In this document: piece by piece, positions 39,401 through 54,400 of the stretch
Position numbering within the stretch: the first letter of the stretch is position 1
How the letters are laid out: each line of letters begins with the position of its first letter
Origin: Malachius bipustulatus
Lineage: Eukaryota; Arthropoda; Insecta; Coleoptera; Melyridae
Direction of reading: 5' to 3'
DNA: 64,000 bases
Assembly: GCA_910589415.1 (NCBI GenBank)
Contig: OU342639.1
Location: 29,582,268-29,646,267 of the forward strand
Translations under genes and position numbers: made by a program
The notes under the pieces: model-generated
What the model saw: only the letters and a program-made list of their open reading frames with translations
The model's database searches: none
What the model was told of the DNA's origin: nothing

Positions 39401-42400
39401 AAGTCTAAGGTAATTAAAGGTTGAATTCGCCGGAAACACTCTTGTTTAAACGACTATTCGTTTTAATATTAGCTCGAGATTTAAGAAAATTCTTCACTGT
39501 CGTTGGGAAGAAACACGATGGCCGCGCAGTTAAATGTATAGTTAACCCAAAACGTAGATTCTCGAATGAAACCAAAAACTCGTTGGCCTTTCGATCCCGG
39601 ACTCAAATTTTGTTATAGTACCCGAGGTAGATTACAAGAGTCGTTGTGCCACCTAGCGGTGTACAATAATTGGTGTCATGTTTTATCCATCAGAATCTGT
39701 TATCCCATGATCTTGGTGGTACTCAAAGGGAAAAACATAGCCACGATATCGACGTAAGTTTCACCTGTGTACGACAAACCTGTAATCGGACCTCGGAGTG
39801 CTCCAAGGGAAATGGTATTTTATCATGCAGTTTAGTTCCTAATTTTTAAGTTGTTATATCAATCACTGAAGTAATTTTTAATTTTAGTCACTTCAGGAGT
39901 TTTGTATTGTAGAAATGCATTTGGCAATCGTTAGTATAAGAAGCTAAAAGTTATCGAGAGGTAAAATGTGATCAAGTTCGCCCACATTGTTGGACAATAT
40001 CGTACAACAATATCGTGCATGGTGCACTTTATGTAACAGTAACACCAACACCACGCCTCCCTGAATTAATGATGACAAGATTCTTGCGTTATGTAACTAT
40101 GAAACGAATTGTGGCATTCCCCGATGTCGATTGTTTTGTGATGATTATATGATATGAGTCGAGCTTCATAAGCTCCATATCTGCAAAGGTTAGGGTTGGA
40201 CGATTCGGTTATAGAAGATGTCAAAATTGAAAGCTGATTTTTAAATGATCGATTATTCAATGTGACATACCGGGTTATTACTAATTAAAGGAAGGGTAAA
40301 GAGATCCTAAACCGTTAAAGATTCCGAAAAAAAACCAACTAGATCCCAGAATATTCATAGCCAACTTTTATTTTTCTTATGACCGCCATATTGGTTTTTC
40401 ATATCATTTGGTGTTAAAAGAAAATAAATAAAAAATCATATTTAATTTTATTTTCAAAAGAAAAGGAATTGTTTATTTGACGAAGGCAAAATACATTTCA
40501 TAACAAATAAAATAACATTCCAACCACAAGAATAATAATTTTAGCCGCAAAAAACAATCTAAAGTTATTAAATAAATAGTTAATTCTGACGACCCAGTCA
40601 TTACGGAAGTTCATTACGTGAAGATAATTCACATGCTCCTTTTTTTAATAAAAATCGTGACTCGGAAAATAAATAAATTTCATAACGAATTAGGCAGGGT
40701 AGGTATTTTATGGATACATATAACGGGGTAAATGTATTTAAAGGAAAAGTTCCAAGAATTTGCAATATGTGTAGCAAAATGGATGTGTGGTAACTGGTAA
40801 ATGACTGAAACGGTTGACTAATGGCAACTGTCTCAATAATTTTTCTTCAAAGAAATGTATATCATGACGAAAGCATATAGTGACCATTCGTAGCTTACGA
40901 GGTCCTCGCAAATCGCTTACAGTTATGGCATTCTAATTGTCTCCGGTTATGTCTACCGTAATGACATGAATGTGTGCATCCTACCACGATTGTGTACAGC
41001 ATTATTTGTCGTCACATACTCATGCTCATACCCACGCTTATGCCTGGCCTGACATACAACCGCCAAGGTTAACACTATTTACACTATAGCCGGTAGCTAG
41101 ATGGTTTAGCCAGATCTTCATGGCTAAATATTTGCCCATCACGTCGGCACGCTGCCGTATTTACCCAAACCTCTGTAGGTACTTTCAACTTCTATGCGTC
41201 GTGAAAGTACTTGCACTTCTTGTTATCTAATATTACCATCCTCGTTTCGTTTCAAAATGTCGATTATTACCCTGCGTAATGTCTAATATGATAATCGTGA
41301 GAACGGTGAAAATAAATTATTATCAAGAACCTTATACAGGTATTTATGTTTAGGTGAAGTTTATATGTCAAAGTTAAGCTCATAAATACTTGATTACCTA
41401 TTTTAATTGTAAATTTAGCATCACTTAATAACCGCGTCCGTGATTATGGCGATTGTTTTACCAGTCTTTGGTTAAAATTAAAGAACTAATTGAAAAGTTT
41501 TGTAACACACCAGAGATGCTAATAAGCTAGAAAATCCTGAGGAATCTTTTTAGAAAATCCTTTTAACAACACTTGTTGCTGAGTCTTCAATAAGGTTGTG
41601 CCACTTTTTTTATAAGGGAAATACTCTCAGTTCCTAAATAAGAAGGTTCAGTTGATTTTTAGGCTCAAATAATTTTACTCGTGCAGTTGCTTCATAAGCT
41701 ATAGAAATGTCAGTGAAGCAGTAGGTCGTAGAAGCCCACATAATCGGTTATTTCTGTGGCAGCATTTGTAACCCGTAATGTAAATGTCTACTTTTGGTTT
41801 GTGATCTCCTCAGGCTGAATGGCGGATTCTGGTCCAACCGTAAACTAGTCGTATCGATCAGCTGAGCGACGATCTTTAAATAACTCTCGGTTAGGTAATC
41901 AGCAGGTCATGAGGGTCGACCGGCAAGACTGCTTTACCAATTGGCCAACGAAAAGGTCAAGTTGCGATTGGCGTTGCCAATGAATACAACTAATATCCAT
42001 ATACTTACATATATTGTCATCATCTCTATGTTTGTATTACAAATTCATCGATTAATTGGCATTTTTGAGACAATATGGGTACACACTACACACGATGGTA
42101 CCACCAACCTTCGTGTTGCTGTCATGAAGTGGTAAGAGTTATTGTAGATTTGATTTGTTTTGAAATGTTCCATAATTTATGCGGCACAGTCAATCGTACA
42201 TGGAAATTATTTTCCAGCATACCAATTTGTCTAGATGAAAAATTTCATAATTATTTGCTTTATTATTATTAAACACTTTTCTAAGTCTATTATGGCTAAT
42301 TGCGGCATTGTCTGCAATGAATCTTTGAAATCGCTTTTGCAAGCTAAATCACGAATCTGCAATTATTACTCTTATGACCCTTCCCCGGTACAGCTTTTCG

Positions 42401-45400
42401 TACTATTAAATAAGAAGTTCTTTATTACATTATGTCAGATAATTCATTCCGAAAGGCATTTGTTCTATCAATTTGCATTGTTTTAGTAATTATGAAGGAT
42501 GCCATTATTTAACACTGTCTGCTATTAATTTATAAAATATCTAGGTTAAGTTGCTCTAATTTTAGTTTACGTAACTTTAATTCTTAAATTATTGTTGTTT
42601 GACTAATGGCCGAACATGCTGCGAATGAAAATTACAAATCGATTTCTCACAACCGATATAAAAATTTTTATGTGCATGGGATAAAGAAGTATTCTCTTCA
42701 TGATTCACGAACACCTGAATCTTCTGAATGGCAAAATCTTAACACAGTCAGTTCTTTGAAATTGAACCAAGGATGTTTCGAATCGCTGACATTTTCATGT
42801 GAATGTCGAAATGATTTAGGGACAGGAAGATGTTGTCAGCTCATTACGTATAATAAAAAGATCGATCATTATGTTATTTACAATAATAAGCCAGTTATAT
42901 CAAGGACTTGATTTTTTCATAAAGCGTATAAAGCGGATTTTTTTTTCTATTGCAATTTCAGGTAAATATAAATAGGTATCAGGACAATAATTTACAATTC
43001 ACATTTAGAAGTAGAAGTATAGTGTTCTCCTTTGATTGGCGTTGAAGTCAGACGGAGGGTCTACATGTTACGTGATTTGTGATTTTATGTTTTTTTAGCT
43101 GTGAGAAACGTCTTCTCCGGTAGCTCTAGCTCTATTCGATTTCTAGGATTTTTGTATTTTGAAAAGCAACTAATTTCATAATCTATAGGCTTGATTTACT
43201 ATCGATAAGGTGTCTAAGAACAAATCATCGTCACCGATATATTGTTAGACTACTTTGACATGATCATGATGAAACTGGGGCGTTCAATAATGATGTAGGC
43301 GTGCATTATATAATATAATAGCTTATTAAAATATTATTACCAATATAAATGGTAACACCAGACTCGCGACATCTGATTTTACAGCTTATTACACGGCTCA
43401 ACCATTTCTAAATAATCTATCTACTGCATTTTCCGTCTTAGAAGCCACTCCTAACTGCACTGGACATTCACTTCTCACCCACTTGGGTTAAATTACATTG
43501 TAATATGTCTAAGCCACGAGTAAATTGGGATCACGATACGATTGCATAAGGCTGTTTTTAAAAAAATTGTCATTGTACGGGAGAGGGTTTAAATGTCGAG
43601 ATAGTTCAACGGTCATCGTGTTTCTTCTGCATGAAACGCAGAAAATGCGAAATTTGAATTATATTCAGAGAAAGATAATAAAAGGGCATATTTCATTGCG
43701 AGATAACTTAACAGTAATATTTATAAACATCATAGGTCCAAGCATGTCACTTGAAGAATTCGTATTCGTAACAGTGCCTCACTTGGCTGGGTAATAGCGG
43801 TTTGCTCCGTTGCATATTTAAACATATTAACATAGAGAACTAAATACGGTTTGCTTCAAATTGCTATAATATAATTTACTTTGGGATGTTATTACTGTCA
43901 CTTTTGCCGTGGAGAAAGTCAAAGTCACTTGAGCGTAAAGTTCGACTGTAAACTTGATTGGCCGTTCATTGTTATATCAGCTGTAATAACTTATATTTGG
44001 GAAACACAACCGTAATACATACACGTAGGTATAATGATGATAGGTGCGCAAGTTATCCATATGTTAATCCTGGCCACGATGAAAGACGCATCATTTATTT
44101 TGATTTCTTCAATCATTAAGGTTATTATAATGATGACCGTTTATTTAATGTTCCCGTTCAAGATGATCGAGGTAATCAAGTCACTGACATTGTAGATCAT
44201 GACGCTTCGAGCAAGATGAAGAGATTAAAGTAAGTAAGAGAGATGACATTCTTTTGCCACTACGTGTATGATGTATGAAATACATGACAGAATAGCACAG
44301 AATAGCACATTTAATCTTCTTGTCACCACCTTGTACTCGGTCTGTACCTATTAGTGTTCAATTATTAAAGAATTATACGGGAATGGGTTACTTTTATTGA
44401 TGCTGCAATATTTTGAAAATAATTACACATGTATTAACCGACAAAAACATGTTCCCATTCTACTGAAAATATAAACTGATACATTAATCGTTATATTGTT
44501 GCTATTATTGTCAATTGAACTAAATCCTTATTAGCGGATGGTTTAATTCCTTTGAAACTTTTTTCTAATTTATTCGACTGAAGACGAAATTTATTTGAGA
44601 TCATGAAAAAATATATCTTTGAAAAGGCATCTACTTGGGTCAAAAAAACATTTACTTGAAGTAGGTCTTGAAAGGCTTGGCGGTGTCCAGCCTTCGGCCC
44701 TCTATACTCCGGGGCCTTCGGCTCGGAGTTTCAGTAGATTCCCCCGTCAAACAGATCTGCTACAAATACGCGTTGAAAGTATTTCAAATACCAAATACCG
44801 TATAAGGTATTTGCAATTTGAAATACTCAAGAGAAGTATGTAATTGAAATTTATAGCAAATAAAGTACCTATTTCAAATATTTTAAAATCCTTCAAAGGT
44901 ATTTGAAATCCTTTAAAAGTATTTGAGATCCTTTAAAAGTATTTGAAATCCTTTAAAAGTATTTGAAATCCTTTAAAAGTATTTGAAATCCTTTAAAAGT
45001 ATTTGAAATCCTTTAAAAGTATTTGAAATCCTTTAAAAGTATTTGAAATCCTTTAAAAGTATTTAAAATCATTTATAAGTATTTGAAATACCGCAAATTG
45101 TACTTCAAATACTCAAAACATAATTTTAAGTTATTTAAAATCTTTTGTACGGACTGTTTACTTGAATTTGAGACATTATAAATGTAAAAATATTATCTCC
45201 CTCTTTGATTTTAGATAAAAATGCAATATAAGTGATTTTATTACGCTTCTATAAACCAATAGGAAAATTTAATTTCAATCATTTTGACGAGTTACAGCTT
45301 GCAGCGTTGCAGGTTGCAGCCAATCAAAACATTATTATAGTGGAAATCTTCTACTTACATTATTGCCGCGAGAATAATTTGAGGTAGGTCATTTGTTTTT

Positions 45401-48400
45401 ACTGAATAGCAATATTATTTTTTAATTTGACTTCTGTCATCAATTTGCAAGAAAATAATAAATGGTTACTGTGAAAATGAATGAGAAACAGTTCAGTTCA
45501 TCCTCAGTCAATGAAAAAAAAATCAATCGAATACCACATGCGAGAGTTCAACAAATAAAAAAATAATTTCACAGACCTTTCTCAAAGCTTATAAACAATT
45601 ACGGGGGGTATTTGAAATACCGGAGAGTATTTGAATTACCAAAGAGAGTATTAGAAATACCGGAGAGTATCGGAAATACCAAGCAAAGTAATTGAAATAC
45701 CTTCATTTCTGAAAATCAAATACAAAATCTAAATACTCAACCAAAAGATTTCAAATACCATATACCAGATACCGATAATCGAAAGGATTTGAAATAAAGT
45801 ATTTCAAATACCGAAAGTATTTTAAATACTTTTCCAATTACGTTTATTTAAATACTGGACAGCTCTGCCGTCAAAGTTAAAATTTTTCATGTTTTTTTCG
45901 TGTTAACATTTTTCTATGTCGCTACACGGCCCTGTGATCAGTAGATTCCCCCCTTATTTTCTATATTGCTCCTGAAGGACCAATATAGGAACTTCCGAGA
46001 CCGCGAGTAAACGTAAAAGTTAGATTCGCGTAAAAGTGAGTCACGCGTTAGTTTGGCAGTTCAAGTTAATCGTGAAAGAGAGTTATCGCGATAAGCACGG
46101 ATTTTTTTGACAGCTGTTAAATGTTCAATCTGACAGCTGTCAAATATGTCAACGCGGTCTGTGGAATCAACAAAATGCCGATTTAGATTTTTTTCAGGTA
46201 CATACGCGGAGTTACAAAATTTTCAAGCAGCGAGGATTGAAAATACAGGAAGATACGAGTGGAGGACGCGGGAAAAACGTAAGAAAAGTCTCGATGATCT
46301 GTCGAAGTTTTTTTTATTAAGTCAGTTTTGCCAGCGTTTAGGGTAAAAAACTATATCTACCTTCTTTGTAACTAATGAAGGTCTCTATCGTACTGTTATG
46401 TAATTCTTTCGAGAAGTCAAGAAAAAATCGAAAAAAATCGAAATCCTCCAAAAAAATTATTGGTGAGTGGCGAAAATTGATAGGTGGGCGCCAAAATTTT
46501 TTTTTTTTGACATCACTGAATTCTTGTTTCGAAAAACTAAGTTTGTACGTCGATACTTTCCCTAACTAACTGTGCAAACAAGAATCTCTCCGCGATGTAC
46601 CATTATACCCAAATAAAAATCCTAGAAGTGGGAAGTTGCAAAAAAAAGCACGATCCTGAACGCGGGCCTTAAAATTCTCGGATCCTGCCCTTTTTCAATA
46701 GGTCGTATTAGGGGAACCCAAGGGTCGTCCCTGCCAAACTTCAACTCGATCGGTGCAACTTTCAGACACTTAGAGTGTTTCCTAGTATCTTCCCGAAAAG
46801 GCAACGGAGCCCTTGCGTATCTTCAATCGAGCCAAATTTCAACTTTCTACGACGAAAAATGGCGCCTCAAGAGTGTTTCCTAGAAAAGTGTGACGCCACT
46901 TTTGGGCTGACAGTCTGTTCGGCTTCGACGGTCTCGGAAGAATAAGGACCACGTGATCATGTGAGCTAGGAACGTGTTGGCTTCATAAATGACCACCCAA
47001 ACGTCCTTAAGCACTGGCTTGAACTGGTTGAAAATTGACACCGAGTGAAGTGATTTTCCCTATTGATTTTTTTAGCTTGTAAGATTAGAAGATATTAACT
47101 ATTGCATGCCCATTTAGGTGGCCATCACTTAATTGAGCTTGTCATGCTGCAGCCTTGGGAAAATCAGCCCTAAAAAATTTATTATCCAAGGATTGTATTA
47201 AGACGAAAGAATAGAATTAACCTGAATGGCTGCATAGGGATTCATAATAATAACAAAAAACAAAGATGACAGTAAATGGTTTAGTGTAATTATCACGCCG
47301 ATGACCTTGACAAGTAAAGATTTGTGTGTAATTTACTTTACTCGATATAAAATTTATGCGGAAATGATTGATGAGCCAATCGATGCTTCCATGACATGAC
47401 AATGACAATATGAATATATCAGCATGAGAAGATAATATGTAAATGTCCCTGGCCATATTAAGGCTGTTTCTGGAAAAGCAGTTCGCACAAGAATCTAAAG
47501 AAGAGTCGCTGGATGATAAACGACGAAAAATTCACAATCAACGTTCATATTTAGTTTATGACACAGATAAATAAATTTGCATTGTTTTCTAACAGAGGAA
47601 CATTGCATAATCACATATTTATTTAATAATCGTCAGAAATTTCTCACGTCTGTATACCTTTGATTATTATCTAACACCCAACAAAATCTGGTAATCACTC
47701 GCATATTAAGCAGCTTCATTGTGTTTTGTACATAATACAGAATTTGTATAATTGATTATACATGGATGTGTGTACGTATGTGTATAGGTATACGCCTTTC
47801 GTTCAGACCAATCTATGTCGGTGTAAGGGACAATCGGAGTTGGGACATAGGTCAAGTTCTTTAATTAATGAACATTTAATTAGGGTGGCGATACGCTGAC
47901 ATAATCCGTCCTTGAAAGTTTGACGATGAACTGATTGCATTTATTGTTATAAAATTCGTAATACGAACACTTTCTAATCTTCATTACAATTTCACTTTTG
48001 CATTACTTCATGAATACTAAAAAGTCTGACTGGTCTGTTTTGTGTGTAGGTATCACGCACGCAACGTCTACTATGTGGAAGAAGTAATCGTTATCAAAGC
48101 CATCAGAACGACCATCCATCACTCGTACATATTCTAATAACTGTAAAACATACTAGTACCAGAGGATGCGAAAGTGATGGTCACGAATTCCGACGAACGC
48201 AAACGTCATGCGTGGTCATAAAAAATCCCAACTAATGTAATCGTCGCGTTGAACATAATATCGTTGCTTAAATCATAAGAATCCCTTGAGAGATGATGTT
48301 TTTCTTATTTTTGCGTTTAACTCCGAAATTGTTGTTTTGTACACGTGAATAATTCCATCTCTCCTCAAAGAGACCTAGCTTTAGTTCCCTGAGTTGAGGA

Positions 48401-51400
48401 AATAATGAAATGACTAATCTGTACCTAATATTACCATTATCACAGATCTCTATTTTGGTAGCGTCCTGAAGTTTGCTGTAAAAGTTTGGTAAAAACGACT
48501 TTTTTACTAGTGTCGCTATAATAATATGATCAACAAAATGCAATCCAGATTATTGATCTAAATTAATTGATTTATTAATTATCATTGATCTCTGAATTTT
48601 AGAGAAACAAATCAGGTTACATTTTTTGTTTGATTATGTAAAGAAAAAAAAAATCCGGAAGGTTCCTCGTTATCAACCAAACGAGGTTCGTTATCCTTGT
48701 CATTACAATTATTGATCGCGTTAATAGATTTCACATCTTTAGACGTTTAAGCTTAATTATAATGCATACACATTATGTAATGGGTGTATTATAATGAGTG
48801 CTATCAGTCTTTAGTGAAACCACCAACATCGATGCACTCCATAAACAAGCTTCGTTTTCAATTCTAATTATTGAAACTGTTCCAAGTGAGTAAGATATCA
48901 AGGTTTATTCAACACGAATATGCGCAATTGTTGTATACGTTACACTACTTTTTTATTAATTTTATTGCACAGTTTGCATAAAGTTTTACGTAGCATTAAA
49001 GGTCATATAACCTGCAATTTCACCAGGAATATGACCCACCAAACCAAACAATTCTGATCATTTGAAGTAAATTCGATACGTCAAATAAACGAAAAACTTG
49101 AAAAGTTTGCAAAATATGCACCTACTTATAGCCGACGGTTTATCTATCACCATGATAATATATTTATAACGTGCGTATTATACTGGAATGGTATGTCAAG
49201 ACACATTCATTACTGTTTCAGTACACGATTTACTTTCTATTTCAACCAAAACTGTATCATTATTCCTGATATTTCACGTAACCACATCTAATATAGCTTA
49301 TTACATGCAAACACTTCTAGCTCAAGCAGTTGCTTGCTTGACGTAAAATCAAACACTTTCGTGGCATTAGAATAATAAACCTCATTATGTGTTGTTTGAT
49401 GGAGTTAATAGCGGAACCCTCGACAACTTTGAAAAGCAAAACTCTTATTATGTCAAACCATTTGCAGTTCCACAGTTTGAGAATGACCTGCTCGCTTCAT
49501 CTGAAATCTGAATACAAGAACTGTTGGTGAGGAGAGGATTTCTTATGGAGGGGTCCTCGAAAATGTTTCCTCAATATTTAATAAACACTTCTATAAGAGA
49601 TAAGGAAACTGGTCTAGGCGTTGCTTGAGACGTGGAATTGAAAAGTGCGATCGACTTCAATTAGTTATGTCGAATAAGGTTAATTGTTGTTAAATCAGTC
49701 GTTGGTTCGCCGAACGATTTCACTAAAACATCAATTGCTTATTGAGTAAAGATAAATCACTTCAATTAAATTCGAAAAGTAGCACGAATTTGCACCGACG
49801 CCTATAGTGCTAGTCGATATTTAGGACTAAGCGAGAAAAAACATTTACCTAGACTGGAAAATAATTAAATATTTTCTTTAATTATGAACGATTATAATAA
49901 AGATTCACGTCGACGATAAAGCATTGTTCTTCAAGGTTAGTTGATAGAAATCTCCAAAATAATTCATTAACTCTTTGCCATTCTGTTTTTAAGAGATAAT
50001 TGCTGTTATTTTCACTTGGGCGAGATTAAATAAAGTAACGGGAGAAAAGTACATACAGCACGACGCACAAGAACAATGCTACTGAATTTGTTTATCAACC
50101 AACAACATGGACAATGGTCTATATTAATAACGACTCAAAATGTCAAATTTTGGCCTCAGTTCTCATTCTTTATAAGGAACCTTGTTGCTTACACTTTCAA
50201 CATAGTTATACCCTTGAATTGCATGTTATTAAATACAAGTTATAAACTTTCGGTTGATCTTGCAAAGGAAAAACAAAATATATTTTTTTCAATATTCACT
50301 TTTCAATAAACTGTCATTTTATTCGTTTCTAAACTTATTTTTCTTGTTAAACTCATTTAACTTAGGTTTTTCTAACAAAACACCCTGTATCTTCTCAGCG
50401 AATAGTAATATGCGGTATCATTATATTCACGAAGAAGAATCTATTCTTGACAAAAAAAATATATGATGACGTCACAGCTCAAAAATGTGATTTGATAAAA
50501 AAAATTATTTTGATAAATTCCTTTTTTTACAAATAAAATCGATCTGTTACAGGATTTTGAAAAAGAATGAACTTTATCACCACACTGTAATACATAATAC
50601 AATGAGGGGCCAAAGAAACTAAATAGATTTTTAGTTTTTAAGAAAACTTTTTTAGAAACTAAGAGAAGGCTTACGGTCAAAGTACCAGTAGCAAGTGAAA
50701 GTGTTAATCAAATAGTGAGTCAGTGTTTGTTGTATAGTAAAAGTTTCGCAGATTTATTAATTTAAGGAAAAATCCAAATTAATTTTTTTTTGTTTAAAAG
50801 TTTATTAGGAAGAACATTGAAGACATCTTTTAAAAGTCAATACAACCATTAAGGCGGTCCCATTAAAATATAAAATACGAAAGCTAATGGCTTAATAATA
50901 GGTATTAAACGAGTGAATATATTTGCATTTTCTTTCACTGCATTGTTGGTAATTTGTTTATGAAACGCCAAATAAGATTTTTTTATGTTGTTGAAGGATG
51001 CATGATTACGAAACGTTTTTGTTTCTTATTACACGGACAGTCAAAAAATCATTAACCGCATAACTCGGTTTATTTTATCTTGCAACAATCACTGATTTTA
51101 ACGATTTCAGTGCTAATAGAAACATTGACATGCCCAAGTATTTTGAATATTTAAGGTGATTTAACAAAACGATTAATCAACAGTCGTTACGAAACATTTC
51201 CTTCGCGACTTCTGGAATTTACTTGAATTCAATCACAAAAAAACTACAAATTTTTTAGCACGCTGAATATCATTGTGCTCATTCCTTTACATTGTAAAGG
51301 TGGAAGAATAATAAATAAGAATAAAGAATAAATAAGAAGAATAATAAAGCACTAGAAGATAAAATAAATGTTACTAATTTATTACATTTTCACTAAGCTG

Positions 51401-54400
51401 GGATTTTTTAATTGTCGAAGCTTCTAGAAGATAGTCAAATGCATGGACCCAATTCAGTCTTGTTCTTTGGCAAGTCGAGTCTTGGGATTGATTGTACTGC
51501 TACAAATGATGCAATTTGGTGTACTAATGACATCATAAGTGTGATAATATTTTTTGCAATTAATACTTTAATCCCTGCACGCAACACTTCGTATAGAGAA
51601 AAGAACACCGTTTGACAGGTAGGGTCAATGTATCCCAAATACTAAGCTCACAACATGACAAAATTGTCAAATTCCAAAAAATACGAGAAAACTGATTTGA
51701 AAACTATGTGACTAAACAGGATAATGCATACCAAGATTACCATATTCAAATGATCATACAAAAATACTTTTTGCTAACTTTAGACATCCACAATGATACG
51801 ACCTAGTCCAAATGAGGGAAGAAAGAATATCGATAACAGCAAGCGACCCGTCATTACTTCGCTATCACTGCTCAAAAAAATATATACAGATTTCTGGAGA
51901 AGACAATCAAAGCCGAGATAATTTTATAATTTAAAACAGGTTTCTCTTCTTGCTTGATTTATCGGTTTTAATTATACAAAACAAAACAGCAACACCTGTT
52001 GAAAAGTGCTAAAAGTGTTAAAAAAAAAAACAGGATAGGGTGTCATTTGGGGTCCACCTGATGCGTGTTGCCTGGAACAATTTTTCTGGTTTCGCTATGT
52101 ACTTAAATTTTACCCTATTTACTTTTTCGCTGTCATAACAGGACGTTCCTGATGGGTTAAAGCTCCAACGATCTAGTTCTACAATGCTATAAATACACTA
52201 CTTAGTTATCTATTATCATAGAAGACTCATCACATTCAATTAAACTATTAAGACAATAGGTGTTTCTAAACCGCTCCAGGCTTTGTCTAAACACTTCATG
52301 TCCAAGCTGCTCCTAATCATTTATAAGGTGCTAATTCGACCGTGATCTTGCAAGCTGAAGATTACCACTTTTTCTCGCTATATGCTATAATATGCGTCAA
52401 GCGAAACACAATGAAAGTCGTGAAGATCAGAATTGCGGATTGCTCATAGTGCTATACAGCGTGTCCAGTTCAAGTGGCAGTACATGGGGGTCTTGGAAAC
52501 GGTAAGAGATACAGGGTCGGTTAAATTGGAGAAAAAAAATTGGAGAAAAAAAAAATTTCATTTTTGATACACTTAAAATTTGGTTTTGGGGCAATAAAAA
52601 ATAAAATTTTATTCTCCCCCTTTCTCTTCATTTTTCCCCTAAATGACTCCCATATGACGTCAAAATGTTTGCCTTGTATAGTTTTTAATTTATTCTAAGA
52701 TATTCGGTAGACAAAACTATCTTGGATCCATTTTCACCGAAATAATGGATACTAATAAAATGAGAATGCAGCAATTTTTTTCTATTTATTAACCGACCTC
52801 GTTTCCAAGATCGCCATGTACTGCCACAAAACTGTAGGTATAGGGAGAAGCTTCTTTCAAAAACTGATGCTAGACTCTAGAGGGTATATTGCATAAATAT
52901 TTTTCTTTTCCACTTATTGTACTTCAGTCAATCAATTCTATTAGGTACATAGGTATAGTAACAATTACTGCAGTCAGTTATTTTTTTTTAGCAGCTACAA
53001 ATATGTGTCAAGAAGTCGTAAAGTCTGGTTCTGATGGGAATAGTATTGGATAAGATGTTTTTCACTGCACTACAAAATCAGACTTCACTACTCACTTGCA
53101 ACACAAAGTGTGCAATTATTTACTCCAGTTGTTGAACGATTAGTATATCATCGATCTGTGCTTGATCGCTGTTAGGCTATAAAGGAGATTATTAGGTCGG
53201 GTCGCTTTGTATGGTAGGTACTTTCATTTTCAGATATAATTTCTAACACACATGTAAAATGCTGAATATTTAAGCAGTTTCATTATAGTAGCCATAAGAA
53301 ACTTTCATTTCTACATTACACACGTCACGATTTTTATTTTATTCGCTACATGTGTTTATGCATGAAAAATAAAATAAAGTTCAGTTACTGATATATAAAT
53401 GTGGATTAGATGCAATCTAATTGAGTGATATAGGCGGATCGTCAAAGCGAATTAATGAATGCGTTCGTTGACTGTTGACTGATGTGTTTCTGTGTTTTAG
53501 AAGATTAATTTTCAGGTGTTTTTCTATATAATATTATTAAAAGCACAAGAAGTCATTAGGTACTGTAACATATCATAATTGATGAATGCAGAATCTTTCG
53601 CTCATTATCACAGTTAGCCTTAATTTGAGGATTTCACTTTCATACCCTTACAGCAGCGAGTTTTTCTACTGATGAATCATCGCAATAAGCAGGCATAGAG
53701 AAGCGCCTACATTGTCATATGTGTGTCCATCAAGTGACCCGATTTTTTATAAATAGGTACATATTATAATAAAAAAATCCACACACACACACAGATATAC
53801 GACGTAATAAGAGAGGTGCGATATTTAGCGAGGTAAATTACGCTTACGATAAACTAGTTTAGATCAGGAAGCATTGCTAGGCGCAGGTAATTACCTACAG
53901 ATCAGATCGTATTTCAAGGCGAATTAAGGCGGTGTGAGCTGATGTTGATACAGCTGTTACATTCTCGATTGATCTCGCTCGGTTCGAAAAGAAAGTCCTT
54001 TATAATAATAATAAATAAAGCTGTTATCCTTCACAAATATTCGACCTATAATGAACAATGAACTTTAAGCGTCTCGACACATTAAAACAAGGATTTTTTT
54101 GCTCAATTTTAAAATTGAAAGTGTCTTGGAAAATTATTGCAATTATTTATTTTTTTTCAGGCTCCAGAGATCCGGATTTGAAATCCTGCAGGTTTGCTGC
54201 TGGTACAAGGTATGTATTTGATCATTCATTTATTCTAAACCGTCAATAAAACGTGAGAAAATAAAATAAAAAATTATTCATGCAGGATCAGGATCATATA
54301 ATTTTGTTTCCTGTTGATTGCCGTCGATCAACAGGTTTGTTTACTTTCTAAACTACCAATAAAAAAAACTTATTAAAATTATAGAATTAACAAGGTCTCC

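Larger units (their letters stand above)
44665..46940 (+). repeat. Family A dispersed element, copy with hAT insertion
   Basis: The segments 44665-44751 and 45868-46940 are one family A copy split by a hAT element. Shared blocks include AGTAGATTCC, GTTAAAATTTTTCATG, CTCCTGAAGGACCA, ACGCGGGAAAAACGTAAG, GATCTGTCGAAG, AATCTCTCCGCGATGTACC and AGTGTTTCCTAG. The terminal hairpin is reduced to TTCGGCTTCGACGGTCTCGG. The copy gives the uninterrupted arrangement needed to interpret the nested copy at 15-17 kb. Confidence 0.7.

Noticed and set aside
41890..41955. tRNA-like minus-strand sequence (TTGGCCAATTGGTAAAGC and GGTCGACCCTC)
   Set aside because: The A-box-like and B-box-like motifs are far too close for a tRNA and no cloverleaf forms. 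At most it is a decayed SINE head.
42606..42911. 101-residue plus-strand open frame in the CDA5 intron
   Set aside because: No recognisable domain, no splice context and low-complexity AT-rich surroundings. Frames of this size occur by chance here.
44881..45080. CRISPR-like regular repeat
   Set aside because: The 20-mers are contiguous with no spacers, lie inside a hAT element, and the genome is animal.
54162..54208. Exon-like 47-bp segment between TTTTTTTCAG and GTATGT on the plus strand
   Set aside because: No partner exons or homologous protein can be found. The splice signals alone are not enough.
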